This document shows, in pieces, positions 48,888-62,345 of a stretch of 64,000 nucleotides of DNA. The stretch covers positions 605,753 to 669,752 of the forward strand of contig VWYX01000011.1 of NCBI GenBank assembly GCA_013396525.1. The letters are read 5' to 3'. Below the pieces are notes generated by a model. It saw nothing but the letters and a program-made list of their open reading frames with translations. It was not told where the DNA came from and made no database searches. The first letter of the stretch is position 1; each line of letters starts with the position of its first letter. Position numbers and translations under genes: made by a program. The DNA is from Chaetorhynchus papuensis. Its lineage: Eukaryota > Chordata > Aves > Passeriformes > Rhipiduridae.

Positions 48888-49608
48888 TAGAAAATAGTTG
48901 GGGGGGACAGAAAGAGTGACAAGGACAGAATAAGGAAAACATCACCACTCTGTGGATCCCACAGATGTCCTGTTGACATAACACCCTGCAAGTGCCAGGG
49001 GCTCCTCTGGCTGTACTCAGGAGCTGAACAAAGGCACGTGTGGCATGTGAGATGCTCAGTGACACAAAGCTGGATTTTGACAGCATTTTATGGGAATTCA
49101 CTCGCAGCTGGTTGAAATACGGCAGCTGGGGGCAACCAAGAAAAGTTGATATCAAATGTTTGCTAAATGTGGAAAATCTATAAATTTATAGTAAGAGGTA
49201 TCTGATGCAGGATTGAAATCTAAGAGGAAAATCACCTTTTGCCCAGCAGTTGATAATTCCCCAAGAGGAACAGGCCTTTCGAGGACAAGTGCAAATGCCC
49301 TGAACAGTGACCCATGAATTAATTCTGACCAAACAAATGCTGTGACCTCATGCAAGAGCTCTTGGTACAGAAATTAGAATCAAAATGTCTCAAAGGCATC
49401 CTTGGGATGTATTCCTACTCTCACCTTCTATTATGACGTCTTCTGAGGAACTTGAAAAAGCCAAAAAATGGGGTCTTAAACTGGGTTGAAAAAGTTATTA
49501 AAGATGAAAGGAATGAGTAGAATTGTATTTTGCAATTAATTTTATATTCACCCTGTGGAAGGACTGGATATTTACTTAGAATATTTTTTCTTTCATAGTT
49601 AGATAAAT

Positions 49609-49680
49609 AGAATCATAGGATAATTTAAGCTGAAAAGGGCCCCTGGATGTCATCAAGTCTAACCCTGTCTACCCACCAAG
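49609..49680 (-). mobile_element. CR1 3'-end fragment
   Basis: AGAATCATAGGATAATTTAA (degraded terminal octamers), then GCTGAAAAGGGCCCCTGGAT, then GTCATCAAGTCTAACCCTGT follow the reverse complement of a CR1 3' end. Only about 70 bases remain. It lies within KLHL4 intron 1. Confidence 0.85.
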
Positions 49681-51938
49681 AAGTCTATAATGAGAAATAA
49701 TCTGATTTACTAGAAAATACACAATATTTTACAGGCCTACAGTTAACATGCCTAGCTTTCAAAGATGAATTATTACAGGCAAGGGAAAAAAATACCATTT
49801 AACAGTAATTTAAGAATCTAGGACAATTCCAGTCATTTCAAAACAATTTTTTTATGATTCAATTATCTTCTCATTTTCACTCCATAGAGCTCGCTCTCAG
49901 CAAAGACAGCTGTTAAATGGCTTTTAAAAGAGTTATTACAGTTCTTAAAATCACTCCTTAATGTCTCCAGAAAAAGTTAAGGAGATGATTAAACACATGT
50001 GTCCAATGCAGAGCAGTTTTTACAGACCCACTGAGCATATGCAGCTGAAAGATCAACAAGGAACCCGATGGTTGGGGAAGCATTCTGGGAAAAGGGGGAG
50101 AAAGTTTTGCTTGGCTTGAAAGTTATAGCCAGACAGCGTCCTAAAATAAGGAAACTATTTATTTTCACCCGTGGTTTGTGGCTGAATTGTTTACTTTGGA
50201 ACACTGTAATGAGGAACATTACTAAAATCCTTCACATTTAAACAATAAAGGGATTTTTTTGGTATTCTTATATTCAAACAGCTAAATTAGCCCAACTAAA
50301 CTAGACCAGTTTGGTTTAGTTCCTTTCATTCTGCTAGAATAAAATAATTCTCTAATGTACTTTAGAGAATGACTGTATCAGGCAATTAGACAAGACTGTG
50401 GCTTACTTGTGGTGTACCTGGTGGTGTGCAGGGTAAAAGAATGAAAAAATGAAGCTGAAATACTTCTGGGATTCACAGAAAGAGCTGAAGATAAGTATAG
50501 GATATAAACTTACAGAAAATAATCTCTAAAACAAAGTTATGACCAAATTTCTTCCTCTGTGACATCAAACTCCACCTCAGTGGCTCTGGCAGCAGATCCA
50601 CTGGAACTTCCCTGCCTGCTGTGACAGCAAATCTGCTCCCAGGCCACCTCCTTCCCTCCTTGTCCAAGCAAATGCTTAATAGTCAAAACTCAATTCAAAG
50701 CAAATTAAAATAGATAGAACAAGACCAGAGAGCCTGGCTCTTTACAAAAATTCTGCCCATCCAATAATTCTCAGTTTAAGACATCTTTGATTTCATTGCA
50801 GTAATTGTTTCCATCCTCTGTGACAAGGGAGGATATTTCACTAAAACCTGCCTGCTGCTCACAGGGAACAAGAGGATAACTAAAAGTATTTAAAGGACCA
50901 TCCTGCCTTCATCTGAGGTTTAAATATATGCCGTAGCATCTAAATTAATACAGTTTAAAAATGTTTTGTCTGGAAATAGGCATTGTATGCTCATGCTGTT
51001 TTAGAGGATAAAAAGTTTGCCTCATTACATTCTCAACTGCAACCCATTTAGGCCCAACAAACATAATTAGTGGAAAAGAAAGCCATGGCTGCTCTGTGGT
51101 CCTTCCTTCAGTTTTGCTGGATATCTTTTGAAAACCTTGGGAAAAGAATCTAGATTTCTTACCTGGATATTAACATCTGATTTAATCAAATTTTTACCTT
51201 TATGACTGGGATCTGAAAACCACTATATGGGTTATGTCTCAGATTAGTTTCCTGCTTCTAATAATTACCTCAGAGCCATCACTCAGCCTCTTGGCATCAC
51301 CGCTCACTCGTGCAAAAGAGCATTTTCCTGGGGACACAACAGGAACTGAGCAGGGTTTTCAAACATCCAGATTTGCCTGCAAACAGCTACCCCAGTGCAG
51401 AGTGGAGCTCATGTACACTGTGAGTGATTCGTTATATTTTATAGTTGCACACTTTATCTTCTCGTTACCCCGACACCACAGAAATCAAAGTCTGCCAGAA
51501 CTTTCCTGTTACAATGAGTAGAGACCAATAGACTTCCAATAAAACGTTTTGAACAGCAAACAAAGGCAATACTTCTGAGAAAGTGGATGGCAACTCTCAC
51601 CCTTTGCCATGCTTCAGTTTACACGATAAGTGACAAGTCAAGAGGAAGGGAGGCATTCTGGCAAGAAATGAGCATTTTCAAACCCTCTTCATTTTAACAG
51701 AAGTTGAGAAAAAGAAGAACCTTTTTGAACTGGGCAAATATACCTTGATTTAAATGGAAATTGTGAGCAAACCCCTAAGAAATCCTAGGAGTTGGAGAAA
51801 AGCTATTTTAAGCTATTACATATGGTTTGCGTTGCTAGGGAAACCTCTCTTACCGTGCTCATTTAGCACAGATGCTCAGGAAAGCTCTGTCTCCATGTCA
51901 GACCATTTCAGAACGCTGCAGAATGTGAAGGAATAGAG

Positions 51939-51954
51939 GTGCACACACACACAC
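51939..51954. repeat. CA dinucleotide repeat
   Basis: A short run of about seven CA units in KLHL4 intron 1. Confidence 0.8.
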
Positions 51955-54054
51955 ATGCAGATAAAAATACATCAGTAATTTTATCTTAGTCATGTTTGGT
52001 GTCTTTAGTGGGAGATCATTCTTTCCCTCTCTGCCGTGACCACCTGATCAAAAGCTCTGATTGCAGACTCAGAATATTTGCTCAAACATTGCCTTCAGTT
52101 GTGACCCATCTGGGTTCATGTTTTAGACACTCATCTTTGTAGAGCAGGAGCTTTGCCTTTGCCATGCACCCAGTGAAAAGGCAAAGGAGAGAGGCCAGCT
52201 CTGACCCCACCGTTTTTGGCCACCCTTTTGAGCAGGGCAGAGAATAAATCCATACCCTGAACAAAAGCTGGGGGGCTCTGTTATGTTTCTAACTGATATA
52301 TATTGATCACATAAAGATGAAAGTGCTGGTTCTGGGTCATGACTCCCATTACTGTCTCACAAAGGTCACTCACAGGAGATTCTCTCCAGCTCACCATTCA
52401 GTTCATGGAAAATTACATGTAAAGGCAGAAATTCCCTCCTGTGCCATTCCTTACCCTCACCCTGCTCTGCGTGCTGGTGCAGAGGCTTAGGATGGACTCT
52501 TGATCTTTCTGTGTGAGGTGCCTGAGCCAGTGAAACCCCCCAGCAGTGCAGCCAGAGCAGTCTCCTGGAACAGCCTGTCACACTGGATTTAGGAGCAGAG
52601 CAGGACAACTTCCTGGGAAGTTCCAGCCTGGTGATGCCTCAGGAGCCAGGCTGTTCAACCAGAACACAGTGAACTGGTGAGATAAGCACAGAAAGGACAG
52701 GGCTGTAAGTCAGGACTCATTTCTTTTGTCTTAATTTGTTTCATTCACTTAAAGGATCCCAATTCCTCCTACAAAAGAGATGTAGAGTGGCTTGGTGGTA
52801 CAAAATGGTGATGAAGTTGCTCGGGAGGGAGCTCCCATGGGATGCCACAAAGCAGAAGAGCTCAAATGTGCCTCTCACTTCAAATGGAGCTCAATTACTC
52901 CTCAGCTGTTTAAAGTTTCCTTTTGCTTTTTCACTTGGTGTTACAGTGAAGCCAAACCTGACCCTAACACAATTAATGAATTAACAAAGTCAGGGCTGGA
53001 AGGACAATCTGGTCTGTTCAGGGGAGCAGGAGAGCTGTGCTGGGTTTACCTGCACCGTGCTGAGCTCACATTCTGCATCTGGAATCTGAAAGAGTTTCCT
53101 TATACATTTAAGCAATGCACCAGATTGATATACTATCTTTCAATTTTTACAAGTTGTTTTGAGACTCTACAGCTCCTAAAACAGCCTTTGTTCTTCCCCA
53201 TGTGTCAAGCCATTAATTAAAAGGCTTTTCTTTCACTTTTACTGGCTACTGCTATGGCAGTTTGTAAATCTATTACCTTTTCCAATCAGTAGCTTTCAAT
53301 CTTAAGCTTATTTTAAAATAATTTTGGAGAATAACATAGTTGAAATGTGAAATTTCTAATTTCTAGGCTTGCAACTTTCTTATCTGTTACTTTTTTTTAT
53401 TCTATAAGTGTTGGTGAGATCATTGCAGTTTTCCTCTACCACAAATACTCTCTCAAATGGAAGACCAATCTCTAATGTTGATTATTTGCAAAGACCTGTA
53501 ATACATAAAGCACATCTGCACACTCCTGGCAAGATAGAAAGGTAAAACCCCAGCAGAAAAGGGCTCTGACCCAAAGTAACAAATATAGTCACAGCTTTGC
53601 CTGCTAAATTTAATGCTGAATTTCACATTGAATTTGGAGGAACATCAATTTTATTCGATAAAGAGGTGCTCAGCAGACAGTGTCTAGCAAAAGGTGGCAG
53701 GAAAGGCTGAACTGCCCCTAAAACATTTGATTTGCTCTGATTTGATTTTGCTGGGGGAAACACGGTCAGTGGGAACACAGTAAAAGAAATGTTGTGATAT
53801 TGCACAAAGATTAAACAACTATTAGCAGTTTTCTAGAGTCACAGGGGAAAACGGTCAGAAAATTGCCAAAAGAGAAGTTAAAACAAAACAATTTCCAGAA
53901 AGAAGAGCATCAATGCTTTAAGGCTACCCTTAAAACATTGAGATGGGTACAGATAAGTGTTTATGTTAATCTCCTTAAAGACTTTTCACCTTATATTTGA
54001 AATCACCATTAAATACATTATTACCTCTTCCTAGTTTTTGAATTACTGGGAGTC

Positions 54055-54225
54055 ACAGGACTGTAAGATCACAGGAAAATTTGGTTTGGAAAGGATCTCA
54101 GGAGGTCTCCAGCCCAGTTTCTGCTCGAAGCAGGTTCATCTGTGAGATCAGCCCAGGTTCCTCTGGGCTTCACCCAGCCAGGTCCTGAAAACCTCTCAGG
54201 ATGGAGATTTCACAGCCTGGTGAAG
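54055..54225 (-). mobile_element. CR1 3'-region fragment
   Basis: Blocks TTTGGAAAGGATCTCAGGAG, CTGCTCGAAGCAGG, CAGGTCCTGAAAACCTCTCA and GGATGGAGATTTCACAGCCT match the reverse complement of the CR1 3' region in order. It is moderately diverged and lies in KLHL4 intron 1. Confidence 0.82.
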
Positions 54226-57200
54226 AGTCTAAGGCTGATCTTGCAGTGCATTTTCAGTGACACAACACAGATTGCAAGGAGCCGAAATAATCAGTTCCTT
54301 CTTCACATGGCAGAAAACCCATCCAAGGAAAGATTGGTTTCTTCTCTCAGGATTAGATATGATAGCATATTATCACATGCTTCATTTAGTTACGGTTACA
54401 TAACAACCTCAGCATAGTTGTAATATATATTTTATTAAATAAATGCAGTAGAATTGCCATGTTCTTTTTTGTATTGCCTCTCTCCAGCCTAGTGACTGTT
54501 ACTCCAGGGGAAAAAAACCTGTCATAATAATAATACAAGCAATATTCTCCCCAATTCATATCAGTTACACACTTTTAGCCTTTCTTTTTTGGTTTTTTTT
54601 TTTTCTTTTGATTTAATGTGCCACTTTTGTTTAGATTTCACATTTTCATCCCGATTCAATTCCAGCGAGTGAGGCAGTGACACAGACCTTGGCTTGTTGG
54701 AGCAAGTTATCACTGTTATCTGTCCAGATAAATGCCAAGTCACTAATGGCATCGAGAGAACAGGTTTATTAAGCCATGCTGTCAGAAATGGTGCTAAATA
54801 CACTTGATACTGTCAAATAAAAGCAGAGCTAATGCTCTGTCTGTGAAGGTTGTAAAGGCAATTCTCTCTCTGTCTCGCAAAGGTGCTGTGGACCCGTGAA
54901 CAGAGGTTTCCTCACGAAGCAGCTCCTGTAAGGTGCTCCCTCAACTCCCTGCTTCTCTGAGCAAGCACGGGAGATGTTCAGTGGGTGTTAATTTCTGACA
55001 GTGGCAACGATGTACATCATGAGAAATGCTAAAATATTTCTCAGGTATTAAAAAGTGAAAGTCAGTGACCAAAGGTAAGAACAGGAGCTAAAGCACGAAA
55101 GTCTACATAATTTATGACAATAAAAATTCCTTCCAGTGCGTATGGAAGGACATCCAGTGTATGCTGGTTTGATTGTACTGACTTGAAAGAAAATGCCCTG
55201 AGTTGAGCCAGAAATGAATACAGCAGGGTAAGTTATTCAAATTCCTTTCCAGACTTAGGTTTGAGTTATGTTTTCTGACACAGAAGCTCAGAAGATAACA
55301 ACTGGCAGGAGAGTATCAGGATATCTGCACCTATGAACACACAGAAATATTTGGCTTACAGGGAACAGGGAGACTCTCTCAGGCTGTAATTGCACAATTA
55401 AGAGGAGGAGAGAATCGATCACAGATAAATTTATGTGGCTCACAAAACCTTCAAACAGAATAGAAAACTTCAGTCTACCTCTCATCTGTGCTTTCTACCT
55501 GTGAGACTGCCCAGCCCTTTATACACATCCTCTCTCTCTCTCATTTCTAATAAATCTGTAATTCTGACAGGGCACTCTGGCTAAATAGGTTAAAATCACA
55601 CTTTTTCCCCCCCATTACAGTAGAGTTTAGCCTTGAATGAGGTATCCAGCAGATCAGCTGAATCAGGTCAGTTATTTTGGAACAAGCCTGGAGATTTACA
55701 CATGACTGGGGGTGTCTCACATAGCAAAATGAAATTTGAAGTGGTGCCTTCAACGAGGGGATCATGCCTCACCGGAATGGGAAAATATGCTGTCTTGTTA
55801 TTTGTCATTTAGGATCTAAACAGACAAATGTAGAAAAGAAAAAGATGTAAAAAATGAGAAGCCCAAGAATAATGTCCCTTTGCCTTTGATGAAAACCAAA
55901 AAGGAAGGGAGAAGCATGTACCCAGGTACTGTGGCAGTCATTTGAGGTTTAACAAATCAAAATAAAAATCTCCTTGCAGGCTCCACATCTGATTATTTGC
56001 AAGGCTCAGGTTGGTAGGGGCAGGGCTAATTGCCATTGAGACTGTTACTCTCTGCCTTTTCAAAGCTCTGCTCACTGGAGGCACAACCACTTCACGTTTG
56101 GAATTTTCTTATGCTTGGATCTCCCTTTGCTCCTCGTTGCTCCACTTTTCCCAACAATAGTCAAAAGGGACAGCATAAAGCAGGTCTTCCTCCCCTCAAC
56201 CTCTCCCATCAGGAGTCTTTCTGAAAAGTTCTTAATGAAGGAAGAAACACGGAGTTAATTAGTTTCATCTGGCAATAATTTTGCTTGGAGTGAAAACCAG
56301 GTTTTTTTGCCATTGGCCTGTATTTTGTTTTCTACGTCCTCTAAAGAAAAATGCCACAGGCCCAGATTCAGCATTAAGCCATTATTTTTCATTTTGTACA
56401 TTCTGACAGCTTGAAATCGTGCTGTCTCATGCCTTCTGGACACATCATTTTCTGTTCTTTGGAAAGATTTGCACTTGCTACCGGGAAGCTGAGCAAGTAT
56501 TCAGCCTCCCCGAGTTTCTCCGTCATGACTTTTAATTTCCCTCCAACACAATCACGTAATACAAATGTTGAGTTGGGAAATCAGGCATTGCAGCGACCAC
56601 GTGGCATTGTCAGAACAAAGGATAATTTTAAGATGATAATAGAGATACTCCTATCATTTTACCTGAAAGGTTTCACTCAGTTATTATTACCATGTAAATG
56701 AAAACAGTGTTAGTTCTCCTGGAGGATAATGTTCGTGAATGGGGATTTAAACTGGTATTAATTGAAATTATTTGTCTGAGACACTCACTTCATCCCTGAA
56801 TATGGACATATATCTATTAAATAAAACACCCAGGGCATACAGGCAGTGCTCTCTCCAGGCTGATTAGATATTTCTACAGAAATAAGTGTTCTTATGTCAT
56901 GCATCAGAGGGTTTATAGCAAAGTTTCGTGTTCAGATGAGTCTGTACCAGGAAGAGAATCATTAGAAACTCCTTTCTATGTACATGGGATTATTGAATTT
57001 CTTAATTATCTGCATAAAACAAACAGTGAGCATAAAACCCTTCTGTGGACACAAGACGCCAATAGAGGAATGCATTAAGCTCTCAACAGTAGAAAAAGTA
57101 AAATAAGATCAACAGCCAAGGGAGTTCACACGCTGATCTGCAGAGACTGGAAAATGATTTGGTAATTAGCCTCCTCTGTTAAAAAAAAAAAAGAATAAAA

Positions 57201-60200
57201 AACACGATTTCCAAAGGAAGATATCCTACTGAGGAGAGTGGATTGACTCATCTTTGTACCACGAAATCACGATGTGGCCACAGCTGAAAGCACAAAGTGC
57301 ACAGGGGCTCTGCAGTTTGGGTGCAGCTTCCATTTTCCAGTGGAATTACCCAGCAAATATGGGATTTCTATTCCTAGGAGCATTCAAAATATCACAACCC
57401 GAATTCATCCCGGTATGAATCATGATGTCATCTGTCTGTATATTGTCATGGCTGGGGGAGGAGCAAAGCTCCAACCAGCTCCAGTGGTTTCAGTGTTTTG
57501 CTGAAGCTCCTGCAGCTAATGAAACGCACGTTCACACTTGGAATCCCAAAAGGGAAAAGTTATTTTAACTGACACCGACTGAGAGAAGTGGCAGGTTTAT
57601 GTTAACTCTAGCAATAGAAAAATTGCTAAAAACAGGCAGTTTCAAGAGCTCCAGGTTCTAAGGAATTGTCAGAGCTTTCAGTTTAGTTGGGAAGTCAGGA
57701 GTTTCTCTATTAATTGAAATAAATTATAGATTTTAATTACTTATTTCTTCATTTGCTACATCATTTTCTACCATTATTACGACCTCAGGTTAACGTTACA
57801 ACCTCAGCAGTCATCACCAATTTTCCATACTCTTTCAGGTCAAATGTTTTCACCCAAACCCTAAAAACTTCACACTAAAGAGTAAAATAGAAAGGAGATA
57901 ACTGCAGTAAAAATTTCAAGGCAGAGGCTGGGACAGTTACTGATGTGCTGTAATTTTATCAGCACAAGTGCATCAACTTTAGCATTATCTGCGTTCAGAA
58001 ACGGCCTCCTAACGGAAATATTTTTAATTCTCAGCCAGCTGCTGGGGTTCAGCTGTGCCAGGTGCTGTGATTTTTGTGGGAACAGAGTTTCTCCCAGTCC
58101 AGCCCCACAGCAGGGCCCAGCAGCCAGAGGGGCAGAGCTCACACGGCCGCACAGGACAAAGCTGCCTGCAGGGAAGGGGCCGAGCTGCGCAGCTCTTAAA
58201 TAAACAAAAATCAACAGAGAGAAAGGAAAAACGATGAGCTGGGCTGTAAATATTGCTGCACAGACAAACTGAACTGATGGAGCTGCAGTTCTGCCTTGCC
58301 ACAGCTCCAGCACGTCCAGTGCCCCACAGAGCTGCAGCCCCTCTGAACTCCCAGCTGTGACAGCAACACCGATAACTGAACCTGATTAAACTGAATTTCA
58401 CAAGTACCACAGCAGCTGAAATAGGCACATTCAACAAATACCCAGGAAGAGACGAGGCCACCATAAAAATGTAAATAATAGCCTCATCAACATCAACAAA
58501 ATTAAAAGACTCCAATAAATCACCTTGCTTTCATGCAATATTAGGCTTCTAAGCTTCCTTATCATCAGATTTGCTTCCTGGTTGTGGCCACAGGCACACT
58601 GAATGAGGTTTAATAAAGTGCTGAATTTTAAAAGGGATACGGCAGATAAATAGCATTTATGTGTTATTGCATTCTAATTAAATAATGAGGAAATCTGAAT
58701 TTATCCTTTATACACTGATTAATGAAGAGTGCTCTGCTGATTAATGTGAAGAGTACTTAATTATGACAGAAAATAAATTTAACATAATTCAGAAATTTAA
58801 AGAATTGTAGGCCTGGAATGAATCACAAAACTCATGACATCAATTCTGATTACAGAAAAGATGAATTTTACCTTCAAACACCATTTTTGAGTTCCAGCTT
58901 GCTCAGGATCCAGTACAATCTCACTGTTACCTGTCATTTCCTCCCCTCTGCTTCACTCAGGTAATTACTTGCACACAGGTGTAAGCAGCTCTTTGAAAAG
59001 TAAAAATTTTCCCTAAAGTTCAACGGGGACAAGGGCAAAGGTGCCTCTCTGAATTTAAATTCTGTCCCCAAAAACTTTGTGCCTTGCTATGATAAGTCCA
59101 TGTAACAATTAAACCCCGTTTCCATCACATGATTTGCTGTAACGAAACCATGGAGCAGCATCCATCAGAAGCAGGGTTTCCCTGGAATGCTCTCAGCACC
59201 TTGTCTGCCTTGGGAACTGAATCCCTGAGAAGTTTCAAGCATGGTTAAACAAGTTATTCATATCTCTTATAGTTATTACACTTAAAACCTGCCATCCCAG
59301 CTCGATTTTGAAAATGTCATGTGAAATAGCGTCAGAAGCCATCCAAAAGGCGAGATGGCTTCTGACAACTCATGTTTTACTCCCAGTGAGCTCTGATATC
59401 CCAGCAAAAAAGAATAAAATACAATGTTCTGACATGATTCATTCTGACCAGCCACGCTGGCTGGTATTTATGTCCTTCTTATCACCGATACACTTAATGC
59501 TTTTTGATTATTTCTTCAAGTTTGCAGTTTATATTGTCTGCTTCAAAATCCCATGTTTCTTTTAAAAAATGGGACTGTAATATGACCATCTTTCACAAAT
59601 CCTTACAGGAAAACTCTGGAATAATTTCACTTGGCTCTCTACCTAAAATGAAATTCGTACAACACGGTGACTTTGGAATAATTTAAATATAGATTTATGT
59701 CTCCAGGCTAATCCAGGTTTTAAGCCATTATTATGGATGCTAATGGTGTTACAGCTCCTCGTCCCAGTGAACACCAACTCAAAGATGACACGAAACAATT
59801 TGGGCTCCTGGTTCTTCAGAACAATTCACTGATATTTTCCTTCCTGACTAATGCACGTTTGGAAAGCTTTATTCCTGAATATTCAGCTTTTGTTTGTCCA
59901 GACTTGTGCACATTTTGGAGGAATAAATCTTTCTCTGTGCTGCATCCTCTGCCAGAATCCCACACAGACTCCGGGGGGCTTTTCCTGACTCCTTCCTTTA
60001 GGATATTTTGATCTCTGACATCTTCAGTTCACCGTTACCCAGTGCTACATTCTGAAGGTCAATATTTGAGCCTGACAGTCATACACTAAGGAAAATATAT
60101 AAATATTTATCTTTGAATTTAATTTTCCTCCCTCCATAATATATCTACCATTTTGAATCAGCTGCTGGAGATAAACCAGAAATTATAATATTAATATTAA

Positions 60201-62174
60201 TGGAGAACTTGCTTTTGCTTCCAGTATTTTTCAGTCTCTGAAGACCTTTGCTTTTGAAATAATTAATTATGTTAGTGGTATTTCTGGTGCAGCTAAATGT
60301 GACTCCACTAAACCTGTGAAAAAAGTACCCAGGACTAAATGAAATAATTGGACTTTCACTCCCTTGGCAATGATTCTCTAACCACAAATAAATACATGCT
60401 GTGGGGAATTATTTACTTCACACAACTGCTACTCTCTATTTACAATAAGGATGATTGATTATTATTTGAGTTTTTTCTGCAAACGCCAAGGCTAAGTGTA
60501 ACGTACTGAGATACAACACTTAGAGTGGATATAATGAATCTGAAAAAAAGATTTTTTCAAAAACCAATTTTCTGAAAAACATTAAAGGACACTCAAGAGG
60601 TAAATAGCAAAACATTACAGAGTGTGAATTTGGCACCCAGTAGCTGATACAAAACTAATGAGCATATAATCCAATTTTGCAGCTTCGTCATTTTCTATGA
60701 AGCATTGAAAGAAAAGAAATAAGAAAGTGGAGTCATTAAACACACTGAGACAAATTCATTTTTGTAAGGCATAAATGACAAAGGAAACAAATTAGAGGTG
60801 AACTTGGTTTTCCCCTTTTCTTTAAAACTAAACTAGGCTAAGCTAAAATGGATTTGAAATCGTAATAAAGACAGAAATGTTTTGCAGAGGGGACGGAAAA
60901 CTGCTGTGTCTCAATTCAATATTACATTATAATTTGATTTTTAATTATTTCCCTTGAATTCTATTAGCTATAGAATGAGGTATGATCTTTGAAAATGTAT
61001 GATCTAACAGCTCTATTTTTTCATAGTACCAATTCAACCTGACTTACCCATTTTTATTTCTCTGTTTTCTGAACTAGATGTTAAATTGTGGATGTAATCC
61101 AATATTCTGCTAAATTTAATATGCTAATTTCATGAAGAGATCTAATCTCTCCTAATAGTTTATTAATTTGCATTAACAGTATCAAAGACAACCAGGAAAT
61201 TTAGTCAACCAGCTGTCATTATTTCCTGGTTGGGCTTGGAAATTTAAAAAAAACCCAGGTGCTTTACGTTCTAACAAAATGTGACATTAAACCGAGAAAA
61301 TGATTTTCTAAATAATCTTTAGCTAAGCAGTGTTAAATATTGAAGCACTCTCAAGCTCTGTAATAAACATTTATATCAACAAATGCATCATTACTTCACT
61401 AAAAACAGATGGATAGAAAAACAAAAATTTTCCCAAGGAAGTGTCAGAAGGTTGTTTCAATCTGCAAATTAACCCTTATTAAAAGGCTGTAAGGAATGAT
61501 GTTTTGAAAAAACAATATGGGTTTTCTATAAGTGGGACAGCTAACAGAATTCTGGAGTGGGAGGAATATATTATATTGTACATTTCCATGAAAGGCAGAG
61601 TAATTAAATTTGTCTCCATTATTTGCATTCAGATTCTAACGGCCATGTAATGTACAGGTTCCATGAGGTTTAATTTGGAAATTTCTCTGGAATTATGTGG
61701 TGCTCATTAAATGGTCTTCAGATCCATTCCTACCGAGTCATGTAATTCAATGGACCAAGTAAGAAGAGATCAGAAATAACACCTAAAGATGTAATATCCA
61801 ACATTTCCTACCAAGAGGTATTTTAGCTATCAGTATCACAGGAAAATAGGGGGTTTTTTTAAGGATTCTGTTTGTGAGGCTGCATTTATCCCGTCGGTGC
61901 TGTGCAAACAAACAGCACATCCACTCAACACTGAGGGAAGCAGACGAGACAGCAGCACCACCTACTCCAGACAAGTCTAGTAAAGTGCAGTTTACGTGCA
62001 GGTTTATGAATGAAAGCTTCCAGATGCCAAAGAGAAAAAGCTGGAAGAAGGCATGATAAGACCAGGATTGCGGGTCCTTTTAAATTTAAAAATTTCTGTG
62101 CTGCCTTTTTGAACAAACCCCACCACAATCAGCATTTCTAACGCTGTGTTCATCACTGCCTCTTTCCCTGGCAG

Positions 62175-62345
62175 GCTGTCCACGACCAGCAGCTCTCTTG
62201 GGATGAGCACCAATGGCTCTGACGAGTATTTCCAGTCCACAAACCACGCGGAGCAAACCTTCCGCAAAATGGAGAATTATCTGCAGCAGAAGCAGCTCTG
62301 TGACGTGCTCCTGATCGCTGGGGACCAAAAGATTCCAGCTCACAG
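62175..62345 (+). CDS. KLHL4: KLHL4 exon 2 (coding), start of BTB domain
   Basis: The exon encodes the end of codon 141, residues 142-197 and two bases of codon 198. After a Ser/Thr-rich linker (LSTTSSSLGMSTNGSDEY), the BTB domain begins with NHAEQTFRKMENYLQQKQ (from about residue 164) and LCDVLLIAG, then KIPAHR. The CDV-L and IPAHR motifs are diagnostic of BTB-kelch proteins; the H of the PAHR motif is part of the BTB fold. The acceptor is CCTGGCAG|G and the donor is CACAG|GTACAG. It enters and leaves in phase 2 (171 bases). Its last 27 bases, with the donor, are repeated twice more in the intron that follows. Confidence 0.96.

Larger units (their letters stand above)
41550..62174 (+). other. 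KLHL4: KLHL4 intron 1 (about 20.6 kb)
   Basis: The intron starts GTAGGA and ends with a pyrimidine-rich stretch and CCTGGCAG. It holds CR1 fragments at 49609-49680 and 54055-54225, an N gap at 47894-48872, a 17-bp tandem repeat at 45414-45461 and a CA repeat near 51939-51954. TAATTA/ATTAAT-rich islands near 58560-58800 and 61080-61210 are candidates for conserved non-coding elements. I found no additional exon with a recognisable protein, but a missed small exon inside the gap cannot be excluded. Confidence 0.85.

Noticed and set aside
47807..49155. Several 350-420-codon open frames on both strands
   Set aside because: They are produced by the 979-base N gap.
51939..51954. Possible CRISPR-like or regulated repeat array
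   Set aside because: It is a plain CA dinucleotide repeat. No direct repeats with spacers occur in the window.
58024..58515. 163-codon frame on the minus strand
   Set aside because: It lies in a GC-rich patch with overlapping frames on both strands, and has no recognisable domain or splice context.
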